Below, one piece after another: positions 36,930-47,415 of a stretch of 64,000 nt of DNA (within the stretch, counting starts at the first letter, position 1; each line of letters opens with the position of its first letter). The position numbers and the translations under genes were made by a program. The DNA is taken from contig OX345636.1 of NCBI GenBank assembly GCA_947044365.1, forward strand, positions 3,182,001 through 3,246,000. Direction: 5' to 3'. The notes beneath the pieces are model-generated. The model was not told the DNA's origin and did not search any database. It was given only the letters and a program-made list of their open reading frames with translations. This DNA comes from Petrosia ficiformis (taxonomy: Eukaryota > Porifera > Demospongiae > Haplosclerida > Petrosiidae).

Positions 36930-37335
36930 AGGTGGTACTAGGGAGTGGGCGGATGCGACTCCAATCAGTTTCAAAATAGAATATTATATAATATGACTCT
37001 AACCTGGTGTAATAGCAACCTTCATATCTTCTCATGATCTTTATACTTCTCTACAATAGTGGGAGTGTTGGAAAAATGTCCATTTTTGCCATTGTAATAA
37101 GTACAAAACCAAGAAAGCCACGCCCACCAATCATGGCGTGCATCAAGTACAATGCATTTTGAGAAAACAAATAGAGCCGTTTTCTGCAAATTCATTTTAC
37201 TTTTATAGTTACAAGAGGCTGAAGAAAGCTGAATTCTGTAGCTTTTCACTGAAACCATAAAATCTACCTTTCTAGACACTATCAAACTCCGATCTTTCTC
37301 AGAGAGCAACTACAGTTACCCTGCCAGGGTTTCCC
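36930..37335 (+). repeat. Interspersed repeat R2, copy 2
   Basis: Starts ggtggtactagggagtgggc like copy 1 and ends in actacagttaccctgccagg. It is longer than copy 1 because of extra sequence after the first 25 bases (ctccaatcagtttcaaaata). Confidence 0.75.
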
Positions 37336-37532
37336 ACCTACCGCCCCCCTCCACCACCCGAAGGGTGTGTTTAGCTTTGTTTCTGAAAATAAAACATTTA
37401 GTCCCAATAATTATACCCCCGGGTGGGTGTGGTTTCCAAAAGATACAGAATTGAACCAGATTGTATGCAGCAAGAAGCTGGCAAGACTAGAAACTGGTTG
37501 GAGTAGCATCCGCCCACGGAAAGACTACAACC

Positions 37533-37735
37533 TTAAGGTGGTACTAGGGAGTGGGTGGATGCGACTCCAATCAGTTTCAAAATAGAATATTATATAATAT
37601 GACTCTAACCTGGTGTAATAGCAACCTTCATATCTTCTGATCAGCTTTATATTGTCCTGTAATTGAAGAAATATGGTTAAAGTTACAGTTACCCGCCATT
37701 GTTTCCCACCCACCGCCCCCTCCACCACCCGTATC
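37533..37735 (+). repeat. Interspersed repeat R2, copy 3 (partial)
   Basis: Same start (ggtggtactagggagtggg), same ctccaatcagtttcaaaata segment, then a short end with cccacccaccgccccctcc. It lacks the middle of copies 1 and 2 and may be an internally deleted derivative. Confidence 0.7.
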
Positions 37736-37739
37736 AGTG

Positions 37740-39976
37740 AAAAGATAAAGAGCTACCTGCAAGATAAAGAGCTACCTAGCTCCACCTACAGGTATGTGCA
37801 CGTACGTGCATGCTTGCATACTAAACAGTAAACACGTGGTAGAGGTGATTCGTTTTCACACGGAGACTTTAGAGGTAGACTTGAGAGCTTTTTCGAAGGA
37901 AAACAGAGAATAAGATGTAATATATATATATATATATATATACAAATTATTATACATTTCTTTCATTGATATTCTTATTTTGTCTTTTAGGATATAAAGT
38001 TATATATAATATATATATAATTATATAACAGTTTTAATTAATGCCCATAATGAAATGTTTTCAAATTTGTATTTCTATTCCATGTAACAAAAGTGTTGTT
38101 TGTTTCATACACTTCATTATATATTTTTTTAAATGGAGTGCTTTGTATTACTTTGCCACGTAGGCAAGGGTCCCGTCCCGACGGCGCTCGTTAGTTTAGT
38201 AGTTGTTTTTACATAAAATTAATGAAATACCTTTAAATTTAATGAAATACCTTTAAATTATAGATATTTTTGAGTTCTTTCATCTTGGAATAATCTTAAT
38301 TTCTACGTGTCACTTTTCATTAAACCTTTCTAGTGTCTTTTCCTGTTTATAATAGTGTGCTACCATATTTTTGATGTCATACAAGACAATCTTCACTGTT
38401 AGAGTATTAAATACTGTTGACCATAATATCCATACATACTAGATCTTTACAGTGTATGTCAGTATATTGAAACAAAATTTATTATCTACAATTTGCAAAA
38501 ACTGAGACGATCATGTATAAAAATGAGATATCATCTATCTACTGACATTGCTAAAAAACGTTACTGTGCACTACTATAAAGTTCACTAAAATAAACTAAT
38601 GATATTTATATATATATATAATTATCTTGTCTTTGCTGCTTCTGTCAACAATATGATCTACTGCATTTCTTTGAATCATATGTGCAACTTGTGATATCAG
38701 ATTCACATGTACCTCCTTGATTATCGACAGAATAACCATGTAATGGGCCTGGATAGCTGCACACAATACACTTGCCCCATATGTTGGATATTGGTTCAGA
38801 CAGAGATGATTTCTTGTATGAAGGTAGTGCAATCTTATGTGACCACCATGTAAAAGTAATAGTAACAACATGTCATTGATAGTTATGTGGTATGCATAAT
38901 TATTGTAGAATAGTTTTAATACACACTTTGTGACTGAGAACACCATATATTAGAATTCTAGCTTGCTTTTTGTAGATATCTTGTTTACCTGAAATCTGAA
39001 TAAATTAATTGAACAGCTAAAACATTCAATATGATTAACAGTAAAGTTTAAACTCTTTTAGCATTCGATAATTCTTTCCATTTCTAACAATAGTCTGATG
39101 CAGATATCTCATTGTTCACTTCCTGTACCTCAAATTCTAAAAATTATACTTCCCATTAACCCTTAGAGTGCTGATGTCACATATATGTGACATTTCACCC
39201 ATACGTTGTTCAGAGTGTGTTCCTAGCATTACGAAGCATTGCAAAGGCTTGCAATGGGTGTCGGGCACAAGCCCATGAAAATAGCTAAAACAGTTGATGG
39301 TTTTCCGGCTGCCCTTTGGCCTAAATTACAACTATGGGAGGAATTTTAAAGGGGGTTCGACATGGGCACAGCCCCTCGCCGCCCACGCATTTTGTGGTTT
39401 CAGTGACCCCGCTCATGCACTCTGGTGGGTACCTGAGGCATTTCCTTTACTGTAATACCTGAAATCATGCGTGTAGTTGGTGCCAACATGCAGTGGGGTC
39501 ATTTTGTTTGCCCCAGTGCCAATCAAAAGAGGGAGAGCACTGCATTTGATTTAATCCTACGAAGTGCTTGGGGACTTTCGAGTCCCGGTAAGCAAGTTGG
39601 TAGAAGTAGTCGTCCATGTCGGAAAAGGAGCCAAGTTAAACACTGTACCAAAAAGGCGTGGCCAATTTTTGATTGCACAAAATGGCTGGACCAAACAAAA
39701 AAAACTAGCCATTAGCTGCAGAAGGTTACCATCTCGAATACTTCCGCATACTCTTGTAAACAGTACTCCTGTAAACATTGTAGGCGTGCCCACTGTACTA
39801 TTATAAACAGTGTACTAAATTGGTGGAGTATAAGGTAGTATTAAATACGGTGAATATGTAATCAGACTTAGGGTTGTTTTTTAGTGATGCGTATGTACAA
39901 TATTACTATAAGGTAATATTTAAATACAATGAATATGTACTAATGCATTCTTTGAACTTGATTTTTAGGTTTTTAA
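37740..39976. other. Stretch without a secure gene
   Basis: (TA)n at 37919-37942. A 116-codon minus-strand frame at 38596-38946 (starting MVFSVTKCVLKLF) has no family and no splice partners. 39158 onward starts TTAACCCTTAGAGTGC, which could be one end of a piggyBac-like element (TTAA target), followed by unusually GC-rich DNA to about 39720. The matching other end was not found. Confidence 0.4.
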
Positions 39977-42368
39977 TCAATTATGCTCAGTTAGACAAGA
40001 GCTACATATATACGTGTCATTGCTATGATCACCATGGCACAACTCATGAACCCATAGACCACAAATTTCACATTCATTCCATGATATAGGTTCAATATAT
40101 TTTTCGTCATCCTCTTGCCAGCATACCACAGCTGTTTTTGCCATCTTTGTTTTTGTTGTTTCCTCTTCATCTCTTGTTGGTTTTGCCCATCTCTTTCGTG
40201 TGTTTCTCTTTTGTTTAGTTGTTGTATATGATTGGAATTTGGAGCTATATTTGTAGCAGGTTCAAAAACTTCTTTGTCCTGAGCTGTGCCACTGTTGGCA
40301 TTAAGAAGAGAAATTGCTGATTGCATATGTTTTTTTTACTGTTTTCACAATGTCAATATCATGACAAGATTGTACTAAGAAGACAACTTCATTTGCTAAG
40401 TCACTTACGTTACTTCTTATAAAATCGTGATCATTGGTTCGATCAGTTTGTAGCAATTTGGAAAAATATTCATGAGTGTTAAATTGTTGTTCATCTGTTT
40501 CCATGGCTTCTGTAATTTCATTATATTCTTTCTCTTCATCGCTTATGTCAACTTCTATATCTTCTCTTTCACTTTCATTTTCTAATGAGTCATCTTTTTG
40601 CTCACAACACTGTTTTATATTTCTTTAGGTTTTGCATACACAGTAAGTATATGCGTTTACATACAGTGCTATGTAACATAGCGTCTAAACATGTACATGA
40701 ATACATATGAATGTATGCATAGCACATTGAACAATGAAATTAACAATCACATTCTTGTTTTAATTGTTGGAGAACATAGAAAGTCCTTTTACAAGTAAGT
40801 AAGCCACACGATTGTAATGTACAGTTTGAATTCTTTTGTAATTCTTGAGCAGCTTTGTGTCGCTTTGTAATTTCACAATTTCTGTCTTTTTTTTTTTTTC
40901 TACCTTTTTTTCCTTTTCATAAATTAATTTTCGTGACATACGGATCAGTGTATGTACGAATCAAATGATCAACTCTTCGATTCTGCTTATTATTGAAGTA
41001 AACTACTTTTAGGACACGATGGAAAGATTCCATAAACATGTTAGTGTTAACAATTGTGCCAATCCTATAGTATGTTGCCGATTCTTTTATATATGGCACA
41101 TAGTACATCTTGAAATATTTGTAGAAATCTTCATATCTATCATTCAAGTATGACATAGTTCGTTGTAGTCCTATCATATATTCACTTTCATCTCTTTCTT
41201 GTAATAGAACTCTTAATTGGTGGTATATTTCAATCCTCTCTTGCTGAGCACTTACATGTTCATTAAGGGACTTTCTCCAAGCACTATCAATGTGGCAGAT
41301 GCAAAGAAGTTTTTGTGTATTGTTTGCTCAATAAACACCACATCAAGAATTAAAATACTGTTCGGCACAATCAGACATAAAGTAAGTTGGTTGTAAGTTA
41401 CCAACTCTTGCATGTACAGCTTTTAAAAACTCAGTTAATAATGTAATGTCTTCTCTGTTGCTTATAGCCCATGCTACAGGCAATCCTGCACCATGTTTAT
41501 CAATTGAAAAGATTGTTATTAATTGAAAGTCATATTGTGTTGTACTATCAGTAGCATCCATCATTATTACTGTATTACCATAACGCTAATGCATCTCTTT
41601 GAAATTCTGTTTGCAAACCCGGCAGGAAATCTTATTTTGACAAATTATTCATATTCTCAGATTGCTCTTCTCCCTGAGGCTTAAAGATTATTACAAGGTT
41701 GTATGATAATGCTTTCATCTCTTCTACCCAAGTGCAGGTACTAACATGATCATTGCTATGTTTTGTGTATTTTAAATATCCAACGACAACTAAATTTATT
41801 ATAATACTTCCTAAATTTAGTTGTTGCTGGATATTTAAAATAGCCAGTCTTGAAAGTAATTGTTCACAACCAATAGTTCCATTAGACAAGCTATCCCTCA
41901 CATCATCTAATACTTTTTCTACCTGCAACTTGGCCGCTATTTTGTGCTTTACATTAAGTGGTACTGGCAGATGTGCAATTTCAATGGAACGTACTTATTA
42001 ATCCCATGCATTTGGCTTGACGACTTCTGTACGTAGTATGACTTACACTTCTGTTCCTCTTCTAGTTTCCACTCAATAAACTCTTTCAAATCATTGAAGT
42101 GGGATGTCTGGGTGTTCACAATCATTCCATGTCCTTCTTTAAGGTGAGACATTAATGCTTGTGTTGTAGGAAACCTATACTATAATACATGTAACTAACT
42201 TGTGTGGATATCAATTAATTTTACTAACCTAGACTCGCACATGTTACAACCAAGTGAGTGATTTTTTCCCCTTTCTTCAGGGTGCTCATTTTTCAAATGC
42301 CGTGATAAACCACTTGAAAATGAAAATGTTTTCTCACAGTATAAACAAGAAATTCGTGAACTTGCCAT
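39977..42368 (-). pseudogene. MULE transposase relic (C2H2, MULE, SWIM, PHD-like tail)
   Basis: ATG at 42368. Exon 1 (42368-42229) encodes a C2H2 finger (CLYCEKTF...HLKNEH). A 54-bp intron follows, then exon 2 from 42174. Further blocks in family order: VEKVLDDVRDSL (about 41920), the catalytic core with MMDAT, GLPVAWAISNRED and FMSDCAEQY (41564-41343), and VNTNMFMESFHRVLK (about 41070), which supplies the acidic residues of the MULE DDE site. A SWIM-type set (CTCLDA...VCK, about 40690-40650) follows, and finally a PHD-like Cys/His set (CEICGLWVHELCHG) ending TGA at 39977. Breaks: frameshift near 41960, TAA at about 41636, a frameshift near 41585, TGA codons near 41350 and 41335, later frame changes including the T run at 40329, and a 31-bp inverted duplication at 41768-41842. 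Confidence 0.85.
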
Positions 42369-42371
42369 ATT

Positions 42372-43872
42372 GTTTTTACCAATTAAATTGGTACAGTAAA
42401 GATTAGTAAGGACAGCACAAACAGTTGTAATTTTATTTATATTAGAAACAACTGAGTCATTCTTGTGTTCAGGACAGAGATAGGCAAAGTTCCTTGTAAG
42501 ATCCTGTACTTATTTTTTTAAAGTCCAATAGCTCGTTCTACACAGATTCAGACTTGCGAGAATTTCAACATCTCTTTCAGTCAGTTGTGACTTACCGTGG
42601 GTGAAGGCTGGAATTTCCAATTTGGCATCGTGAAGTCCGATCATCACCAGCGTTGAAACCTCGGTCAATAACACTAATTCACCCTGCTCAAGAAAGTTAA
42701 GGAAACCTCATGCTTGAGTCAAATTCTTATCTGAAACTCTACTTCTCCAAAAATTAGATAAAAAACATATACTACAAGCTGGAGTGATTGCTATTAGAAA
42801 TTTCATAGTGTTATGCTTCTTATAATTAGAGTAAGTCTTTGATCGTGCCTGGTAACTTTTTGGAATATCTATGAAAAATTCAGAACAATCAACAATGCTC
42901 CTTCATCATGAATACATTTCCTTCAATGTAGATGGCATGTTACGCTGACAAACTTCAAGTGATGCTCAAGAAATGACAAATCGTGAACGAACATAGAGTA
43001 ATTCCAGCCATTTGTTGAATATTCTTGATGCTGTGCTATTCGATATTCCAAACCTAACAGCCAAGTCATCAAATAGTAACCCCAACTGCGTCTAGATAAA
43101 GTCAGCAAAAGTTCATCCTGTAGGTTCAATGATCCAAGGGGACTGAAAAATGGAGACAAAAAGCGAAAAGCCTCTTGGAATATATCCCCATGATGGTAAC
43201 CCTGTAAAGAAGGAAATTAGCAAGTTGTTATTCTCTAAAAGTAAAACTGAAAAAGATACCTTTTCCAGTTTCCATTGAAGCAAATGAACCTTATCATTAA
43301 GTTCCTTCAACTGTCTTGAATATTTTGTGCATGAAGAGCCACTGGTATTCTCGATGGCTTCCTGCGGATGCGAATTCTCCTTTCCTTTTTCAACTTCAAC
43401 CTGTACATGTTCTTCAGCTGAGACATGTAACTTTCATCTCTCTCTTCCTCTAACAAGCTTTCTCTATCACTATCCTCTGTGTCATCTTGATTTCATTCAC
43501 CTGTCTCTTCTTGATCTTGTAAACTTAAACCTGATGCTTCATTTTCTGATGTCAACTCTTTCCGTAGATTGCATTTCTCGCTCTTGATGTGTTCTTAATA
43601 TCTCACTCAACTCTTGATGCTCCCATTCCACTTGCAAACGCTGATTCTCTTGCCTTTAAAACTCGGCTAATAGAATATCTCCTTCTTTCCTTAAGTACAC
43701 TTGTTTTCTCGAAACTTGCGTACTCCACTTCACACATCTTCTCTTCCTCATCTGTCTCAACTGTGCTACAATCAAATGCCTTATCTGAATCTGGATTCAA
43801 AATACGTCTAGGCGTGCAGGGCTTTCTTTTATATTCAATTGGAGAAACACTTGGTACATAGACCGGATGATC
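42372..43872 (-). pseudogene. DDE_Tnp_4 transposase relic (ISL2EU/Harbinger-like, THAP-linked type)
   Basis: Reading on the minus strand: HPVYVPSVSP and KPCTPRRI at about 43866-43805 (resembling the segment after a THAP finger; the finger itself is missing), an acidic and coiled-coil part to 43260 ending KELNDKVHLLQWKLEK at a GT donor, then a helix-turn-helix region with LQDELLLTLSR and FVHDLSFLE near 43105-42970. The catalytic part has VDCSEFFID, SKTYSNYKKHNTMKFL and VSDKNLT (42880-42730). VERAIG (about 42545) and VCAVLTNLY close it. The third acidic position is lost in a GELVLLTEV stretch, and several frameshifts and a stop after LTQA are present. It is dead. The final codons run in frame into the MULE ATG. 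Confidence 0.8.
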
Positions 43873-43899
43873 AGGGTAAATATGTGGTTACCTGTAAAC

Positions 43900-45045
43900 A
43901 CAAGACAACATAATGATTAAACAAACACCATAAAGTCACTACAGATTTTTGTGTGACAGCATGGCTTTCATTTTTTTGTAATTTTACTGCTGCTGGACAT
44001 TGAACTTCCCTTGTACTACCATCTTTTCGTTTACGATGTACCATGGACATTTCTGTGGGTTGGACATTTGTAGCTAAAAGGGTAACCACACGATTATCCA
44101 ACCACATAAGTGCTGTCAATTGTCGTACTGCTGAATTACATGTAGGTTCAACTTTATCATATAAAAAAAATCTTAGCTATTGGTATTATCATTTACTATG
44201 TGTATTATTATTTTTATTAGTACCTTTCTTTTAGTTTCTGTACTTTTGGATTTAGATCAGTAGGATAATCAATGCGATTTGTTTTGACAGTACCACAAGC
44301 ATAAATTCCATCTTTATGAAGGGCATCTAACAATGTTGGACTTGTAAAAAAATTGTCAAAATACACATTTGCAAAGCTCCCAACTAGTGATTGTGTTAAG
44401 TACTTTACTACCTCTCCACCAAGTCCAAGCTCACCTATAGATCCAGTAGTCTTACCAGTGTAGACATCAAACTGGCAGAAGTACCCATTTACAGCATCAG
44501 CCCTTACCCATACCTTGAATCCCCTTTTGACTGGCTTTAGTGGCATGTACTGTTTCATAGTTGATCTTCCTTGAAAGGGGATCATAGCTTCATCAATGCT
44601 TTGTTGGCAGTTAGGTATGTAGTTATCTTCAAAGGCATCCTGAAAGGGTTCAATAATTGTTCTTACTTTGCCAAGTCTGTCATAACCATCTTCTTCTCTC
44701 CCTTTTAGTTGTGTATTGTCAGTGAAGTGTAAGTATCTACAGATATACGGAACCGTTGGTGTGTAATTCGTGATGCTATAGGAGCGTAATGAAAAATTTC
44801 ATCTGTCTTCCAATAGTCATCTAGTGATGGAAGGTCAACCACACCCATTAGTATTGTGAATCCAAAATAAGCTGATTGTTCAGCTACTGTAATAGGTTCC
44901 CATTCATCAAATTAATGTTGCCCCATACACTGCAGAGCATACAAGTTAGACTGTTGTACAATTAGGGTTTTCAAATCATTTGTAAAGATGTGATTAAATA
45001 CTTCTAATGCAGATGTTGTTAAAATAACTATTTCATTGGTTAGTA
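43900..45045 (-). pseudogene. piggyBac-type transposase relic
   Basis: Begins around ALEVFNHIFTND (45000), then FDEWEPITVAEQ and LMGVVDLPSLDDYW. After a frame change near 44735 it continues RYLHFTDN and SIDEAMIPFQGR. The open part 44585-44220 has VKRGFKVWVRAD, GLGGEVV and VYFDNFFTSPTLLD. After an intron-like gap or break at about 44219-44155 it resumes with LTALMWLDNRVVTLL and VQCPAAVKL (to about 43960). The three acidic residues known for piggyBac catalysis (in IDEAM, YFDNFF, WLDN) are all still readable. Breaks: TAA at about 44914, the frameshift, and loss of the C-terminal part including the Cys-rich tail. No TTAA-flanked ends were found nearby. Confidence 0.85.
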
Positions 45046-45049
45046 TAGT

Positions 45050-45620
45050 TGCAAGGATTTCAGTCAGTTCCGCATTCTTAATACCATAGCTACTTATAAG
45101 TAGTATAATTTATGGGTGCTGTCTACTCATATTTCATATGCTTATATAATTATATACACTACAAAAACAGTTGTAATGATTCAACAGTTAGTCAGTTACT
45201 CGGATTATTATTGATTCCGCATTCTTACTACCATAGCTACTTATAAGTAGTATAATTTATGGGTGCTGTCTACTCATATTTCATATGCTTATATAATTAT
45301 ATACACTACAAAAACAGTTGTAACGATTCAACAGTTAGTCAGTTACTCATCCGCATTCTTAATACCATAGCTAACAATTAGTTGAAATAGTGTAATATTT
45401 GGGTGCTGTCTACTCATATTTCATACCAGGAATTCACTTCATTTACTGCTTGAAGTGATGGCATCAAAGGTGGAACATTGTGTGGGTGTTTAGTAGTAAA
45501 TTACATGTCTAATTGGCTTGAAATTCAATTGTTGTGTTATTCAAATTCAAAGGGAAAATACACTATGAAATTCATCATCTACAATTGATAATATTTGAAA
45601 TAACCTGCTTTTGGTTTCAT
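45050..45620 (-). repeat. Duplicated promoter-like region of the dermatopontin-type gene
   Basis: 45160-45620 matches 49141-49465, the region just upstream of the gene at 47416-49092, in the same orientation: cactacaaaaacagttg, agttagtcagttactc, gggtgctgtctactcatatt and ggaacattgtgtgggtgttt all recur. A ~138-bp part (cattcttaataccatagcta ... actacaaaaacagttg) is repeated about three times here. No coding start follows on the minus strand; the piggyBac relic begins instead. Confidence 0.8.
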
Positions 45621-46490
45621 AATAATACCTCAAAACAAAGTTTTTAATATGTTTAAAAGCATCAGTCAAATTGGTTGAACAATTGTTAAAGTGTGCACCA
45701 TGGAAATACATTCTGACCCAAATGGCAAAGAGTTAAGGCTAGTGATAATAATTTTTAATTGTTTTATCTGGCTCAAAGAGAAACTGTGGAGTGCCAAAAA
45801 AGAAGCTCTTTGGGCACCATTTGAGCTTATTAAAAAACTGTCTCAAAATCACTGTTTGATAACAGAAGTTGGTTTATATGTTTAAAATACTGCACTTATG
45901 TTTTTGCCTGCCTGCATGCTGCCATAAATTTTTTCATATCATTTACCATATGAATAGACTTTTAATTTTTTTATTATTTATTAAGTGGGACACTATATAT
46001 GCTTCCTCTTTTAGTTGCAATATATATTTCTGCCTGTTGCATCAAGACTTCTACTATTTCTCTAATTTTTGCCTCACTTGTCTGCCTTCTTTCCTCTTCT
46101 CTTTCATCTGTCTATTCTGGAATTTATGTTTTTCTTGCTGCATTGTCATCATCGGAGAAGGTACTGACATCCTGTTTTGAAAGCTGATTTACATGATAAC
46201 AACCATCCTCATGATTCATAGTTTACATGTCAATACATTTCCCAGTATACATTTCCATAAGTACTGACAACAGAACATGCAATGAGTGGACTGCAGCACT
46301 TCACATTAGTGGAAGGGGATTTGGTGTATAACATGCAATTCATATGTATGCAAGTAAAAGGTGAAAGAAACAATCCATTTTTTACATGCAATGTATTATT
46401 CTGTATGGTTTGTGACTTCTGATAGATGTGCATAAGAAATCAAACATTGGTGGACAATTATGGGAAATCTGAGCTACTGTCACAGGGTCT
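45621..46490. other. Stretch without a gene
   Basis: Minus-strand 46000-46150 contains a charged, coiled-coil-like frame (TDEREEERRQTSEAKI) between stops. It may be a scrap of a transposon protein, but no family is recognised. Confidence 0.35.
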
Positions 46491-46872
46491 GAAGAACGTC
46501 CTGTAAAATGGGTTGTAATATATAGGGGATTTTCATCCCTAAGTTTGCCAAACTCCACCCCTAAGTAATTATAACTTCTTGATATTATTGAAACATTTTA
46601 GTACATGTATTTCCAGAGTTGCTCCAAATGTAAAAACAGGAGTTCCTTACGTTTTCAACCATTTATTTAGCTCCTTGAAGAACGTCCTGTAAAATGGGTT
46701 GTAATATATAGGGGATTTTCATCCCTAAGTTTGCCCAACTGCACCCCTAAGTAATTATAACTTCTTGGATGTTTTAAATTTAATATTATTGAAACATTTT
46801 AGTTCATGTATTTCCAGAGTTGCTCCAAATGTAAAAACAGGAGTTCCTTACGTTTTCAACCATTTACTTAGC
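46491..46872. repeat. ~187-bp tandem duplication
   Basis: gaagaacgtcctgtaaaatg ... agagttgctccaaatgtaaa occurs twice, head to tail (46491 and 46676). Copies differ by a few bases and a short insertion. Confidence 0.88.
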
Positions 46873-47366
46873 TACATAACACCTTAACTGCTGATGTGAA
46901 GTTCTGTAGGCTGCTTTGTGCATACTCAATAGTTAGCTGTTATCAGTTCTGTATACTGTAGGGAAATGTACAAACATGTATACTGTGATTTGTTTTGCAA
47001 TCCTGTTTTGAAAGATGTTTGTCATCACATCAGTTATTCTCCAATGAATTTATTTATATAGTCATTGTGAACTGCAACATTCCAACAATAAATATTCCAA
47101 ATACAAACTAGCTTGCCTTTCAATACTTGAATATGCATATATTATATTAATAAATTGGCATGCAAAACAAATTATGGGTTGAAATAACCAAACACTTTTT
47201 GCAGTGAGCTAATGCGGATATTTAACACTTATACTTTGAATGCAGCATTATTAATAAAAATAGAACAACACAATAAAAACTGTTATATTTCCTATGTTCA
47301 CTAAAAAAATTCTACAGACAAATTATTATGACCATTATCATGACAAATAATCACACTAATGTCTAT
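46873..47366. other. 3' flank of the dermatopontin-type gene
   Basis: Non-coding, AT-rich, no repeat or gene recognised. Confidence 0.4.
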
Positions 47367-47372
47367 TTTATT
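47367..47372 (-). terminator. Poly(A) signal of the dermatopontin-type gene
   Basis: AATAAA on the minus strand, 44 bp after the TAG stop at 47416-47418. This is the likely cleavage signal. A second AATAAA at 47493-47498 lies in the last intron. Confidence 0.55.
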
Positions 47373-47415
47373 AAAGAAATGTTGTTTGAGTCAGTGACAT
47401 CAAATGCATGCACTA

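Larger units (their letters stand above)
30785..36930. repeat. Tandem segmental duplication, unit B
   Basis: Second unit, in the same orientation as unit A: tandem repeat 30790-31200, foldback 31741-31955, pseudogene 33285-33779, then flank to about 34893. Its continuation (36525-36930) is displaced by a 1.6-kb CACTA-related insertion that unit A lacks. Confidence 0.8.

Noticed and set aside
38596..38946. 116-codon minus-strand frame
   Set aside because: No family, no start context, no splice partner; kept only as a note in the region entry.
39158..39200. TTAACCCTTAGAGTGC as the terminus of the piggyBac relic
   Set aside because: A fitting TTAA-adjacent end, but no matching inverse end near the relic was found, so the link is not claimed.
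46000..46160. Charged coiled-coil-like minus-strand frame
   Set aside because: Interrupted by stops at both ends and too short to place in any family.
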